From: Haematobia irritans
Taxonomy: Eukaryota; Arthropoda; Insecta; Diptera; Muscidae
DNA: 64,000 bases
Direction of reading: 5' to 3'
NCBI RefSeq assembly: GCF_050003625.1
Contig: NC_134397.1
Location: 154,462,691-154,526,690, forward strand
Position 1 is the first letter of the stretch. Each line of letters begins with the position of its first letter. This document shows positions 12,369 through 24,785 of the stretch, in pieces. Below the pieces are notes generated by a model, which saw only the letters and a program-made list of their open reading frames with translations, was not told the DNA's origin and did not search any database. A program made the translations under genes and the position numbers.

Positions 12369-12601
12369 AATGTAAACCAAAGATGCTAAATCCTTAAAAT
12401 AGGTCTTAGCCTATATTTGAGGCGTTTCTATCTTAAATCTAAATATTAAATATTTAAGTTACTTTAAGGACGATTTCTTTAAATACAAAATGTTTTTCTG
12501 TTCTTAAAGGAAAACTTGCCTTAGTTCAAAGATATACGACTTCAGCGGAGAGACGCAAATTTCCCTATGCCACAGTGTGACACAGGGTATAAAAAGGCGT
12601 T

Positions 12602-13604
12602 ATACACAGTGAACCCACCAGAAAGAACAATTTTGGTTAATTTTAGAATTAATTTGTATTACAAACACTGACATCACAAAAATAAATAAATATTTTTCGA
12701 CAAATTCAAAGAAAAAGTTGGAGTTCAAAACTGCAAGAATGTCTTTAGTATCATACGAAGTTCTTCTATTTTGTGAGAAGTACAAATTTAGTAAATCTTT
12801 ATGCTTCATTTGTGTATAATTTTTTCTCGTTTTCGCAAACTTACGCAAAAAGTTATTAGAGTAAAGGAAACTTTCTCCAAACATACACTGAAAAAAATAT
12901 TGTCGTGAGGTCAAAGATTTCATGTCTTTAAAATACGAATACAAATTTTGCTTAGCGTAGAAGACGCATTTCTCTAAAATAAAGTTATTTTCCTTGTCCA
13001 AAAGTCGATAAACTTTTCAATGAAGTCGTATTGTCCTTATAATTAAGTGATTTGACTTAAAAATGGGTATCTTAACATGAAAGAAAAAATTTATACGCTA
13101 AGGTCAACTTGACTTTAATAATTCAGAAAAATCTTTAAATTTAATGAAATTGTCTTTAAATTTGTTGTCTTTTTGCATCTTGACTTCAAAGCAAAAAATC
13201 GTTCAAATATAGGACATGTTTTTCAAAACTTTATTTTAAAGAAGTTTTTTACTTCAAACATAGTATAATTTCTACTGGAAGTCGAGTCCTAATTTGGAAA
13301 ATAAAGTTGCCGTTAACTCGTTTTTAAAGGACTTTGATAGCATATGAAGAAACAAAGCTGTGAAAGCGAAAAATTAAAATTTGCTTCCTAGAAGCAAGTA
13401 CACAAAACCTAAATTTAAAAGAGACTTGTGTCTTAAAAGTATCCTTACTTGTATTCTCCGCTTCTTTGGCTCGGAATCAATACCAATTTTTTTAAAGTAA
13501 AGACAAAATCTTTGGAACCGAGTATGCTTTTTTTTCAGTGTAATAATTCCATGAACTAAAATAAAGTTAAATTGTCTTTAGTGAAATAGAGGATTCACTT
13601 TTTA
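12602..13604 (+). mobile_element. MITE family M1, copy split by MITE M2
   Basis: The left part (cacagtgaacccaccagaaa to ctttctccaaacaTA) and the right part (TAataattccatgaac to gaggattcacttttta) join into a normal M1 interior. The matching unbroken M1 sequence at 16665-16690, read in reverse, is ctccaaacataatagttc, the empty site. Confidence 0.8.
12896..13540 (+). mobile_element. MITE family M2 with CACTGAAAAAAA termini and TA duplication
   Basis: Begins cactgaaaaaaatattgtcg and ends gcttttttttcagtg, flanked by TA at 12894-12895 and 13541-13542. The interior (gtgaggtcaaagatttcatg, tcctaatttggaaaataaag, atctttggaaccgag) matches the reversed copy at 35021-35565 and worn copies at 28535-29070 and 59420-59825. 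Tc1/mariner-like by target site; no transposase inside. Confidence 0.85.
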
Positions 13605-14893
13605 TACCCTCCATCATATATTAACTTTGTCATTCCGTTTGTAACACATCGAAATATTGCTCTAAGACCCCATAAAGTATATATATTCTGGGTCGTGGTG
13701 AAATTCTGAGTCGATCTAAGCATGTCCGTCCGTCCGTCCGTCTGTTGAAATCACGCTAACTTCCGAACGAAACAAGCTATCGACTTGAAACTTGGCACAA
13801 GTAGTTGTTATTGATGTAGGTCGGATGGTATTGAAAATGGGCCCTATCGGTCCACTTTTACGTATAGCCCCCATATAAAGGGACCCTCAGATTTGGCTTG
13901 TGGAGCCTCTAACAGAAGAATATTTCATCCGATCCGGCTGAAATTTTGTACATGGTGTTGGTATATGGTCTCTAACAACCATGCAAAAATTGGTCCACAT
14001 CGGTCCATAATTATATATAGCGCCCATATAAACCGATCCCCAGATTTGGCTTGCGAAGTCTCCAAGAGAAGCAAATTTCATCCAATCCGGTTGTAATTTG
14101 GAACATGGTGTTAGTATATGATCTTTAACAACCGTGGCAGAATTGGTCCATATCGGTCCATAATTATATATAGCCCCCATATAAAACATTCTCCAGATTT
14201 GACCGGAGCCTCTTGGAGGAGCAAAATTCATCCGATCCGGTTCAAATTAGGCACGTGGTAGTATATGGTCGCTAACAACCATACCAAAATTGGTCCAATC
14301 ACACAAAAATTGGTCCATATCTGTTCATAATCATGGTTGCCACTAGAGCCAAAAATAATCTAACAAAATTTTATTTTATTTCTAGAGAAAATTTTGTTAA
14401 AATTTTATTCGGTTCATAATAAAATTTTCATCATTGTCAAAATTTTATTTCTATAGAAAATTTTGTCAAAATTTTCTTTCTATAGAAAATTTTGTTCAAA
14501 TTTTATTCGGTTCATAATCATGGTTGCCACTCGAGCCAAAAATAATCTACCAAGATTTTATTTCTATAGAAAATTTTGTCAAAAGTTTATTTCTATAGAA
14601 AATTTTGTTAATATTTTATTTCTGTAGAAAATTTTGTCAAAATTTTATGTCTACTTTGTCAAACTGAATTATATACGTATTGGATCGATCTTTTTTGATT
14701 TAATATATACTACGTATGGACTTACATACAATTTAGAAGATGGTGTTAGGAGGTTTTAAGATACCTTGCCATCGGCAAGCGTTACCGCAACTTAAGTAAT
14801 TCGATTGTGGATGGCAGATGAAGTTTTTACGCAATCCATGATGGAGGGTACATAAGCTTCGGCCTGGCCGAACTTACGGCCGTATATACTTGT
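13605..14893 (-). mobile_element. Family A modular repeat element, copy A3
   Basis: Reads from tttataccctccatcatat to gtatatacttgtttttt, the complement of the family A tail and header. It is colinear with A4 (25787-27402), including shared damage such as gatctttaacaaccg and the gcctggccgaacttacgg header, so A3 and A4 are close relatives. Satellite block at 14350-14660. It ends in a poly(T) run (14890-14914). Confidence 0.8.
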
Positions 14894-14914
14894 TTTTTTT
14901 TTTTTTTTTTTTTT

Positions 14915-15902
14915 GAGAGTATTGTCCATTTCTATCTTTGTTCAAGAAAATTGTTCCTCGTGTCCAATGAAAAGAAAAACTCTTATTACTGTTATGACAG
15001 GGACTCTGTTAAAAAAAAATTAAAAACTCTTTTGCATTGTCACTATTATTTTATCATACGTATTTTCCAATTATTTATACATTTCCTCTTTGTACAGAGA
15101 CAAAAAACAAGGCGATAAAATAGTTTTTTTTTGCCAATCACTAAAATATATAGAGTTTATAACTTCCTATCGACAATTTTGGGTTTTTAAAATATATAAC
15201 GACAACCAACCAAATCAATATAAAATGACAATATCGAAACTAAAAAACATAACCCCTTTGGCCGGTAATTTATGATGCACTTTATCAAAAAGCACCCAAT
15301 AAATGGCAGGTAATGTAATTACTGACAAAAAAAAGATATTTTTCAATGTTGCTTACATCATAGATCCTGTATTGGTGCCCGAAATGTCGCCTGATATGAC
15401 CAGAGAAAAACACACACACAAGTACAGGGCCATCAAATACAATAACCAGGCTTACACAGTGGTGGGATATTTAGGCGCCAATATTTGTCGTCTCCATACA
15501 ATGAATTTTTTTTCAAGCAATTCCCACTGTGCCCGAGAACCCAAAACAAAAAATATGCCATACAAAACCAAAAAGCGTAACAAACTGTTCAACTATAACA
15601 ATTTTATGATTTTCCGGAAGATCGTTCTTGCAACCGACACTTTTTGGATGATAATGGTGCTGGTGGTGGCAATGGTGTCGATATTGACATCGTCATTCGT
15701 TGGTACTGGTGTTTATGTCATTGTAGTTGTCCTTTTCGTTAGGGTCATCGGCAAAGTTTGGGGGGAGGGTGGTGGGTTTATTTCAACATAACACAAAGAA
15801 CGCACACTCCTCATAGGCAGTTAGCCATTCGCATTGTTCAAGTGAAGCCTAAAGGAAATCGACAAGCCACCGCCGTCATTGATTTTTGTCACAAAACACA
15901 AA
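14915..15902. other. Low-copy DNA upstream of the candidate signal-peptide exon
   Basis: This stretch matches no repeat family in the window, in contrast to its surroundings. Open frames at 15090-15275 and 15303-15791 lack any recognisable domain and are lysine/asparagine-rich as expected of AT-rich DNA. It is a plausible location for the mucin promoter and 5' leader, but no TATA box or initiator can be singled out. Confidence 0.35.
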
Positions 15903-15981
15903 ATGGCTCAACATCCGTTTTCGGTTGCTTTATTGTTGTTACTGGCTGTGGCGCTGCTGCTACTGACAAAAGCCTACAGAT
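15903..15981 (+). CDS. Candidate first coding exon (signal peptide) of the giant mucin
   Basis: ATG in a strong fly start context (cacaaaATGGCT) opens a 26-residue segment: a short polar start (MAQHPFS), an uninterrupted Leu/Ala/Val core of about 14 residues (positions 8-21) and a good signal-peptidase site after Thr-Lys-Ala (24|25). A GT at 15982 (aga t|gtagtc) would end the exon with one spare base. The mucin exon at 36197 needs exactly one base from upstream, so the frames join (79 + 8,816 nt divides by three). A second GT at 15985 has the same phase. Both donors are weak matches to the consensus, and the implied intron is 20.2 kb, filled with transposons. Beyond the exon the frame runs into low-complexity TTG repeats and does not look coding. 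The signal peptide itself is convincing; its assignment to the mucin is inference. Confidence 0.5.
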
Positions 15982-16137
15982 GTAGTCCGTTGTTTTTCAC
16001 ATTTCAAATGTTGATGGCTTTTGAAGGCTTTTTGGGCCATAAACGGATAATTTATCGTTATTCAAAATATGACCATAGAAGGATACATATTTTGTTGTTG
16101 TTGTTGTTATCGTTGTTTCCCCCCCAAAATTTAATAT

Positions 16138-16470
16138 GAAATTGTAAAGCAGATACATGTGCACGAAACAGCAGCCTACAACGACGATAGCAACAAAAAT
16201 TGAAAAAATAAACTACTATCCTATAGTATTTATTTATTCCTTGTTAGAGCATCAATTGAACAGTAGTACGAATATAATAAAATCATTTTTTACAAACATT
16301 TTTAAGCAATATTTTTTAATGTTTCGGCTATAAGTCGATTAAAAAACGCATGTTTGATGTTTCATTATTTTAGTTGACTTTGTCAAAATCATTTTCAAGA
16401 AAAAAACGTACGTTTTTTAATCGATCTATAATCGAAGCTATGAAAAATATTGCATAAAAATAAAATAAAA
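16138..16470. other. Non-coding stretch, with repeat shared with 3330-3480
   Basis: 16138-16290 shows nothing recognisable. 16295-16465 contains aagtcgattaaaaaacgc and gactttgtcaaaatcatttt, matching 3330-3480, so it is a dispersed repeat of unknown class. Confidence 0.5.
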
Positions 16471-16752
16471 CAAGTAAGGAAAGTCTAAAGTCGGGAGGGG
16501 CCGACTATATTACACCCTGCACCACTTTGTAGATCTAAATTTTCGATACCATATCACATCCGTCAAATGTGTTGGGGGCTATATTTAAAGTTTTGTCCCA
16601 AATACATACACTCAAAAAAAAGTGAACTCTCTATTTCACTAAAGCCAATTTAACTTTCGTTTAGTTCATAGAACTATTATGTTTGGAGAAAGTTTCCTCT
16701 ACTCTAATAATTTTTTGTGTACGGTAGTTAAAATAACTAAAACAGAGGAAAC

Positions 16753-19700
16753 CAGTAAGGAAAGTCTAAAGTCGGGCGGGGCCGACTATATTATACCCTG
16801 CACCACTTTGTAGATCTAAATTTTCGATACCATATCACATCCGTCAAATGTGTTGGGGGCTATATATAAAGGTTTGTCCCAAATACATACATTTAAATAT
16901 CACTCGATCTGGAAGAATTTGATAGGCTTCTAAAAAATCTATAGACTCAAAATTTAAGTCGGCTAATGCACTAGGGTGGAACACAATGTTAGTAAAAAAA
17001 TATGGGAAACGTTTAAATCTGAAGCAATTTTAAGGAAATTTCGAAAAAGTTTATTTATGATTTATCGCTCGATATATATGTATTAGAAGTTTAGGAAAAT
17101 TAGAGTCATTTTTACAACTTTTCGACTAAGCAGTGGCGATTTAACTAGGAAAATGTTGGTATTTTGACCATTTTTGTCGAAATCAGAAAAACATATATAT
17201 GGGATCTATATTTAAATCTGAACCGATTTCAACCAAATTTGGCACGCATAGTAACAACGCTAATTCTACTCCCTGTGCAAAATTTCAACTAAATCGGAGT
17301 TAAAAATTGGCCTCTGTGGTCATATTAGTGTAAATCGGGCGAAAGCTTTATATGGGAGATATATCCAAATCTGAACCGATTTCAAGCAAATTTGGCACGC
17401 ATAGTTACAACGCTAATTCTACTCCCTATGCAAAATTTCAACTAAATCGGAGCAATAAATTGGCCTCTGTGGGCAAATGAGTGTAAATCGGGCGAAAGCT
17501 ATATATGGGAGCTTTATCTAAATCTGAACCGATTTTGCTGATATTTGGCAAGTTTTTCGAGACTCATAAAATATTCGGATGTACGGAATTTGAGGAAGAT
17601 CGGTTGATATACACGCCAATTATGACCAGATCGGTGAAAAATATATATGGCAGCTATATCTAAATCTGAACCGATTTTTTCCAAAATCAATAGGGATCGT
17701 CTTTGAGCCGAAACAGGGCCCTATACCAAATTTTAGGACAATCGGACTAAAACTGCGAGCTGTACTTTGCACACAAAAATACATCAACAGACAGACAGAC
17801 AGACAGACAGACGGACAGACAGAAGGACAGACAGACGGACAGACAGACGGACAGACAGACAGACGGACATCGCTAAATCGACTCAGAATTTAATTCTAAG
17901 CCGATCCGTATACTAAAAGGTTGGTCTATGATTACTCCTTCTTGGCGTTACATACAAATGCACAAACTTATTATACCCTGTACCACAGTAGTGGTGAAGG
18001 GTATAAATATGGGAAACGTTTAAATCTGAAGCAATTTTAAGGAAATTTCGAAAAAGTTTATTTATGATTTATCGCTCGATATATATGTATTAGAAGTTTA
18101 GGAAAATTAGAGTCATTTTTACAACTTTTCGACTAAGCAGTGGCGATTTAACAAGGAAAATGTTGGTATTTTGACCATTTTTGTCGAAATCAGAAAAACA
18201 TATATATGGGATCTATATTTAAATCTGAACCGATTTCAACCAAATTTGGCACGCATAGTAACAACGCTAATTCTACTCCCTGTGCAAAATTTCAACTAAA
18301 TCGGAGTTAAAAATTGGCCTCTGTGGTCATATTAGTGTAAATCGGGCGAAAGCTTTATATGGGAGATATATCCAAATCTGAACCGATTTCAAGCAAATTT
18401 GGCACGCATAGTTACAACGCTAATTCTACTCCCTATGCAAAATTTCAACTAAATCGGAGCAATAAATTGGCCTCTGTGGGCAAATGAGTGTAAATCGGAC
18501 GAAAGCTATATATGGGAGCTATATCTAAATCTGAACCGATTTTGCTGATATTTGGCAAGTTTTTCGAGACTCATAAAATATTCGGATGTACGGAATTTGA
18601 GGAAGATCGGTTGATATACACGCCAATTATGACCAGATCGGTGAAAAATATATATGGCAGCTATATCTAAATCTGAACCGATTTTTTCCAAAATCAATAG
18701 GGATCGTCTTTGAGCCGAAACAGGACCCTATACCAAATTTTAGGACAATCGGACTAAAACTGCGAGCTGTACTTTGCACACAAAAATACATCAACAGACA
18801 GACAGACAGACAGACGGACAGACAGACGGACATCGCTAAATCGACTCAGAATTTAATTCTAAGCCGATCCGTATACTAAAAGGTTGGTCTATGATTACTC
18901 CTTCTTGGCGTTACATACAAATGCACAAACTTATTATACCCTGTACCACAGTAGTGGTGAAGGGTATAAATATGGGAAACGTTTAAATCTGAAGCAATTT
19001 TAAGGAAATTTCGAAAAAGTTTATTTATGATTTATCGCTCGATATATATGTATTAGAAGTTTAGGAAAATTAGAGTCATTTTTACAACTTTTCGACTAAG
19101 CAGTGGCGATTTTACAAGGAAAATGTTGGTATTTTGACCATTTTTGTCGAAATCAGAAAAATATATATATATGGGAGCTATATCTAAATCTGAACCGATT
19201 TCAACCAAATTTGGCACGCATAGTAACAACGCTAATTCTACTCCCTGTGCAAAATTTCAACTAAATCGGAGTTAAAAATTGGCCTCTGTGGTCATATTAG
19301 TGTAAATCGGGCGAAAGCTTTATATGGGAGATATATCCAAATCTGAACCGATTTCAAGCAAATTTGGCACGCATAGTTACAACGCTAATTCTACTCCCTA
19401 TGCAAAATTTCAACTAAATCGGAGCAATAAATTGGCCTCTGTGGGCAAATGAGTGTAAATCGGGCGAAAGCTATATATGGGAGCTATATCTAAATCTGAA
19501 CCGATTTTGCTGATATTTAGCAAGTTTTTCGAGACTCATAAAATATTCGGATGTACGGAATTTGAGGAAGATCGGTTGATATACACGCCAATTATGACCA
19601 GATCGGTGAAAAATATATATGGCAGCTATATCTAAATCTGAACCGATTTTTTCCAAAATCAATAGGGATCGTCTTTGAGCCGAAACAGGACCCTATACCA

Positions 19701-19965
19701 AATTTTAGGACAATCGGACTAAAACTGCGAGCTGTACTTTGCACACAAAAATACATCAACAGACAGACAGACAGACAGACGGACAGACAGACGGACAGAC
19801 AGACGGACAGACAGACAGACGGACATCGCTAAATCGACTCAGAATTTAATTCTAAGCCGATCCGTATACTAAAAGGTTGGTCTATGATTACTCCTTCTTG
19901 GCGTTACATACAAATGCACAAACTTATTATACCCTGTACCACAGTAGTGGTGAAGGGTATAAAAA
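16753..19965 (+). mobile_element. Family B element with a tandem triplication
   Basis: A single header (agtaaggaaagtctaaagtc) is followed by three near-identical units starting tatgggaaacgtttaaatc at 17001, 18008 and 18971. Spacing is 1,007 and 963 bp; the difference lies mainly in the gacagacagacggac tract. Each unit ends accacagtagtggtgaaggg and runs straight into the next through gtataaatatggg. The high identity implies recent amplification. The 63-codon minus-strand open frame (18506-18697, 19471-19662) is identical in two units but has no known domain. Confidence 0.8.
17785..17873. repeat. GACAGACAGACGGACA microsatellite
   Basis: (GACA)n with interspersed GACG, in the tail of a family-B unit. 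The same tract is shorter at 18795-18833 and intermediate at 19760-19828, so it is the main length-variable part of the tandem units. Confidence 0.85.
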
Positions 19966-22896
19966 ATATACACAAACGAAGGATAAAGATTAACTAAATT
20001 CGTGTCTTCCACAAAATAGTTCAATATTTCTTTAAATTTGTAAATTTTACTACAAATGCGTTCATCATGAACTTCGTATGTCACTAAAGACATTCTTGCA
20101 ATTTTGAACTCCAATTTTTTCCTTCAAACTACAAAATTTTCTTTAACAAGTGAAAAAAATTAATTATGTCTAATAAATTTTCTTGAATTTGTCGAAAAAT
20201 ATTTACTTATTTTTATGACATCGGCGTGATGCCAGCGTATGTTATACTGTTTAGTTAAAATTTTCTAAAAATATTCAAAATTTTCTAAAATTAACCGAAA
20301 TTTTTCTTCCTGGTGGGTTCACTGTTTTTCAGTGTACATTTAAATATCACTCGATCTGGACAGAATTTGATAGACTTCTACAAAATCTATAGACTCAAAA
20401 TGTAAGTCGGCTAATGGACTAGGGTGGAACACAATGTTAGTAAAAAACAAGTAAGGAAAGTCTAAAGTCGGGCGGGGCCGACTATATTATACCCTGCACT
20501 ACTTTGTAGATCTAAATTTGCGATACCATATCACATCCGTCAAATGTGTTGGGGACTATATATAAAGGTTTGTCCCGAATACATACATTTAAATATCACT
20601 CGATCTGGACAGAATTTGATAGACTTCTACAAATTCTATAGACTCAAAATTTAAGTCGGCTAATGCACTAGGGTGGAACACAATGTTAGTAAAAAATATG
20701 GGAAACATTTAAATCTGAAGCAATTTTAAGGAAACTTCGCAAAATTTTATTTATGATTTATCGCTCGATATATATGTATTAGAAGTTTAGGAAAATTAGA
20801 GTCATTTTTACAACTTTTCAACTAAGCAGTGGCGATTTAACAAGGAAAATGTTGGTATATTGACCATTTTTGTCGAAATCAGAAAAACATATATATGGGA
20901 GCTATATCTAAATCCGAACCGATTTCAACCAAATTTGGCACACATGACTATACTACCAATTGTACTCCTTGTGCAAAATTTCATGCTAATCGGGATAAAA
21001 CTCTGGCTTCTGGGTACATATAAGTGCATATCGGGCGAAAGATATATATGGGAGCTATATCTAAATCTGAATCGATTTCAACCAAATTTGGCACGCATAG
21101 CTACAATGCTAAATCTACTTCCTGTGCAAAATTTCAACCAAATTGGGCCAAAACTCTGGCTTTTAGGATCATATTAGTCCATATCGGGCGAAAGATATAT
21201 ATGGGAGCTATATCTAAATCTGAAACGATTTCAATCAAATTTTGCACACTTGACTATACTTTTAATTGTACTCCTAGTGCAAAATTTCATCCAAATTCGG
21301 CCGAAAATCAGGCTTCTGGGGCCATATAAGTCCATGTCGGGCGAAAGATATATATGGGAGCTATATCTAAATCTGAACCGATTTCACACTTGACTATACA
21401 ACTAAGTGTTATGTTTGTACAAAATTTCAAGCAAATCGGTATAAAACTCTGGCTGCTGGGTCCATATTAGTGCATATCGGGCGAAAGATATATATGGGAG
21501 CTATATTTAAATCTGAACCGATTTCTTCCAAAATCAATAGGGTTCTATTCTGACCCATATTAGGAACATGTGCCAAATTTGAAGGCGATTGGACTTAAAT
21601 TGCGACCTAGACTTTGATCACAAAAATGTGTTCACAGACAGACGGACGGACGGACAGACGGACATGGTTATATCGACTCAGGGACCCACCCTGAGCATTA
21701 TTGCCAAAGACACCATGTGTCTATCTCGTCTCCTTCTGGGTGTTACAAACATATGCACTAACTTATAATACCCTGTTCCACAGTGTGACGCAGGGTATAA
21801 AAATATGGGAAACATTTAAATCTGAAGCAATTTTAAGGAAACTTCGCAAAAGTTTATTTATGATTTATTGCTCGATATACATGTATTAGAAGTTTAGGAA
21901 AATTAGAGTCATTTTTACAACTTTTCGACTAAGCAGTGGCGATTTTACAAGGAAAATGTTGGTATTTTGACCATTTTTGTCGAAATCAGAAAAACATATA
22001 TATGGGAGCTATATCTAAATCTGAACCGATTTCAACCACATTTGGCACGCATAGCTACAATGCTAATTCTAATCTCTGTGCAAATTTTCAACTAAATCGG
22101 AGTTAAAAATTGGCCTCTGTGGTCATATGAGTGTAAATCGGGCGAAAGCTATATATGGGAGATATATCTAAATCTGAACCGATTTCAACCAAATTTGGCA
22201 CGCATAGCTACAATGCTAATTCTACTCCCTGTGCAAAATTTTAACTAAATCGGAGCAAAAAATTGGACTCTGTGGTCATATGAGTGTAAATCGGGCAAAC
22301 GATATATGGCAGCTATATCTAAATCTGAACCGATTTCAATAAAATTTGGCACACTTGACTACACTACTAATTGTACTCCTAGTGCAAAATTTCAACCAAA
22401 TTGGGATAAAACTCTGGCTTCTGTGACCGTATTAGTCCATATCGGGCGAAAAATATATATGGGAGCTATATCTAAATCTGAACCGATTTCAATAAAATTT
22501 GGCACACTTGACTATAGTTCTATTCTAGAACTAATTGTTCTTCTTGTGCAAAATTGTAAGCAAATTAGGGTGAAACTCTGGCTTCTGGGGCCATATAAGT
22601 CCATATCGAGCGAAATATATATATGGGAGCTATATCTAAATCGGAACCGATTTCTTCCAAAATAAATAGGGTTCTATTCTGAGCCAAAACACATACTTGT
22701 GCCAAATTTGAAGTCGATTGGACTAAAACTGCGACCTATACTTTGATTACAAAAATGTGTTCACGGACAGACGGACAGACGGACATTGCTATATCGAATT
22801 AGGAGCCCACCCTGAGCATTTTTGCCAAAGACACCATGTGTCTATCTCATCTCCTTCTGGGTGTTGCAAACATATGCACTAACTTATAATACCCTG

Positions 22897-23560
22897 CGTT
22901 TTTTTTTTCGTTTTTTTGGTAAAATTTTTTTAAGAAACTTTTTGTTTTGCAACAAAGAACATTTTACTACATTGAAAGAAGAGTTTTCTTTTTTGAGCAA
23001 CGAAAAAAAACATCGTTAAAGCAAATAAAAACAATATTAAATACCCACTGCCATGAATCAAATATTAAAGTTTCCTCTGAAAAATCTTCGTCGTAGCGCG
23101 TTACATGGAAATGTATAGAATTCCTGGAAGATTTGATGAGACCGATATAGCGCAACCGAACTTGACCTGCGTGCACAAAAAACCGAATCTGTACCAAATT
23201 TCAGGACGATAGCGCCATTATTGAAGACTGTAGCGTGATTACAATGGACAGACAGACGGCCAGACCGACATGTTTATATCATCTTAAAAATTCTCTTTGA
23301 TGAAGAAATTAAATTACCACAAATCTACCAGTTTACCAAAATTCCAAATAAATTTGACAAACAGACTTTTCCTCTATTGGTTAAGCTTTGTTTAATAAAA
23401 ATTTTATTTCTATAGAAAAAATTTTTTTTTCAAAATTTTATTTCTTATTGCTTTGATGTCAGCTTAGAACTATACGTTGACTAAACTACAATGGTAGCTT
23501 AACGAACAGAGAGAAAATATCAAAAATTTAGTCTATAGAAAATTTTGTCCAAATTTTATT
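22897..23560. other. Repeat remnants, no gene
   Basis: A T-rich run closes the B array at 22897-22925. 23140-23285 (gacagacagacggccagacc and a block like accaaatttcaggacgatag) is a degenerate tail of an A/B-like element. 23390-23560 carries worn satellite units (attttatttctatagaaaa). Confidence 0.5.
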
Positions 23561-23564
23561 TCTA

Positions 23565-24215
23565 TGCAATGAAAAAAATTAAAAATTACGCAACCCAAAT
23601 TTTAGGATGCGAAATTTATTAAGGACAAATTTCTTTAAAATAATGACATTTTAATTAAAATAAAGTTTATAATCTTTGCTGCAAAAATTGTTTTCATTAA
23701 ATTTAGGACACAAATTTTGTAAATTTGGGTCCCTCCGTTAAAGTCCCATGTCTATGAACTAAGGCTAATTTTCCTTAAGGTAAAGAAACACATTTTTGAT
23801 TTAAAGAAATTGTCCTTAAATTAACTGAAATATTGAAACTTTAGATTTAAGATAAAAACGCTTAAAATATAGGCTAAGGCTATTTGGAGGATTTATCGTC
23901 TTTGGTTTAAAGTTTTTTTGGAATTATGAAAACATTTTTTACTTCGAAGTATCCGTTATAATTTGGATTTTTAAACTGGTATTTGTTTGTCCGTGAGTAC
24001 CTTTACTAATAAACCGCGAAAAGAGAATGCAAATTTGAAAAATGAGATCTGTATCCTAATTTTAATTTTGTTGGCCCTAGACCTAAAGCCAGATAGATCG
24101 CTAAAAAATTTCTTCATTTTAAAGAAGCCGCATCTTTGGCTCGGAATCAATTCCAAAATCCTTAAGGGAAGGTCAAAATCTTTGGATCCAAGTAAACTTT
24201 TTTTGAGTGTAGAAA
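23565..24215 (+). mobile_element. MITE family M4, near-complete copy
   Basis: Starts gcaatgaaaaaaattaaaa and ends aactttttttgagtgtag. Contains cgcaacccaaattttagga and gaagccgcatctttggctcg. The left third recurs at 29305-29440 and the right end, reversed, at 10072-10168. Termini resemble the CACT(G/C)AAAAAA ends of M1 and M2. No transposase. Confidence 0.55.
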
Positions 24216-24219
24216 AAAT

Positions 24220-24422
24220 TTCTTAATTCACATCCAAAACACTGAATTCACCTCACACCTTAAAAAGTGATGCAAATTCAGTGCAGAGGCTGTTGAAATA
24301 GTGGACATCCGTCCTATGACAATCCCATGTTAAATTCATCGCTTCTGTGCCAATTTTGCACTACTTCCGGATCCAAAAAGAACATTTTCACTACTTTTTT
24401 GGTGATGCTTTTTTGCTGGGAA
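24220..24422. mobile_element. Repeat family M3, second copy
   Basis: Contains gtgatgcaaattcagtgca, ggacatccgtcctatgacaa and cacttccggatcc-like words in the same order as at 4290-4485. A third, diverged copy lies at 24895-25080. Confidence 0.55.
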
Positions 24423-24551
24423 ATTACGAGAATTTTTAATTTTTTTTTGATTTTAATGAAAAAAATATATTTATACGAAAATATATGCCGAAAATAAAAA
24501 ATAAAAACGATGCATAACATAAAAAAATATTTTTTGTTTTTGATAAAAAAT

Positions 24552-24785
24552 TGGCGCTGGTGAGATTTGAACCTGCGTTTCTTATTTTTTCGTTCATACT
24601 AATAATGAACATCTCGAGAAGCAATTATGTTTGATGTTATTCCTTGGTGTCTTATTACGATCATATCAAAAACATTTGAATTGACCTTTCGACGCTTTAT
24701 GTTCAATGACGTTTGTGGCTGAGCGTGCTAAGGCGTTCTGTTATGGTGCCAGCAAACCCAGGTTCAGCCCCTGGTCGGAGCGAAA
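24552..24785. repeat. tRNA-like remnants (two facing halves)
   Basis: On the minus strand, 24552-24584 reads as a tRNA 3' half with a T-arm (ggttcaaatc, 24564-24573 in complement). On the plus strand, 24716-24733 (tggctgagcgtgctaagg) resembles an A box of a Leu/Ser-type tRNA and 24761-24770 (ggttcagccc) a B box. Neither folds into a complete cloverleaf by eye, so they look like tRNA-derived pieces carried by mobile elements, not functional genes. Confidence 0.45.

Larger units (their letters stand above)
16609..20334 (-). mobile_element. MITE family M1, split by an inserted B element
   Basis: The left part (cactcaaaaaaaagtgaac to aaaacagaggaaa, 16609-16752) and right part (aatatacacaaacgaagg to gttcactgtttttcagtg, 19966-20334) join into one M1. 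TA lies outside both ends (16607-16608, 20335-20336). The flanks rejoin to the B sequence aaatacaTAcatttaaat, present unbroken near 16880 and 20580. The 3.2-kb gap is a B element. Confidence 0.85.
16471..22896 (+). mobile_element. Nested family B array
   Basis: The outer B element has its header at 16471 (aacaagtaaggaaagtctaa). It is broken at 16608 by MITE M1, resumes at 20335, is broken again near 20448 by another B copy with its own header, and resumes near 21803 (tatgggaaacatttaaatc), ending near 22896. B modules of about 140-150 bp repeat ggagctatatctaaatctga, accgatttcaaccaaatttg and gggcgaaag. The tail has runs of gacagacagacggac, then ttattataccctgtaccaca. No protein domain is visible in any frame. 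Confidence 0.8.

Noticed and set aside
15303..15791. 162-codon open frame upstream of the signal exon
   Set aside because: No domain, no good start context, low-complexity hydrophobic end and no splice relation to the mucin. Kept only as non-coding flank.
17785..17873. GACAGACAGACGGACA repeats as a CRISPR-like array
   Set aside because: Units of 4 bp without unique spacers, within a eukaryotic transposon tail.
24712..24785. Functional tRNA-Leu/Ser gene
   Set aside because: A and B boxes are recognisable but the acceptor and anticodon stems do not pair by eye, and the B box has a mismatch. Treated as a tRNA-derived relic.
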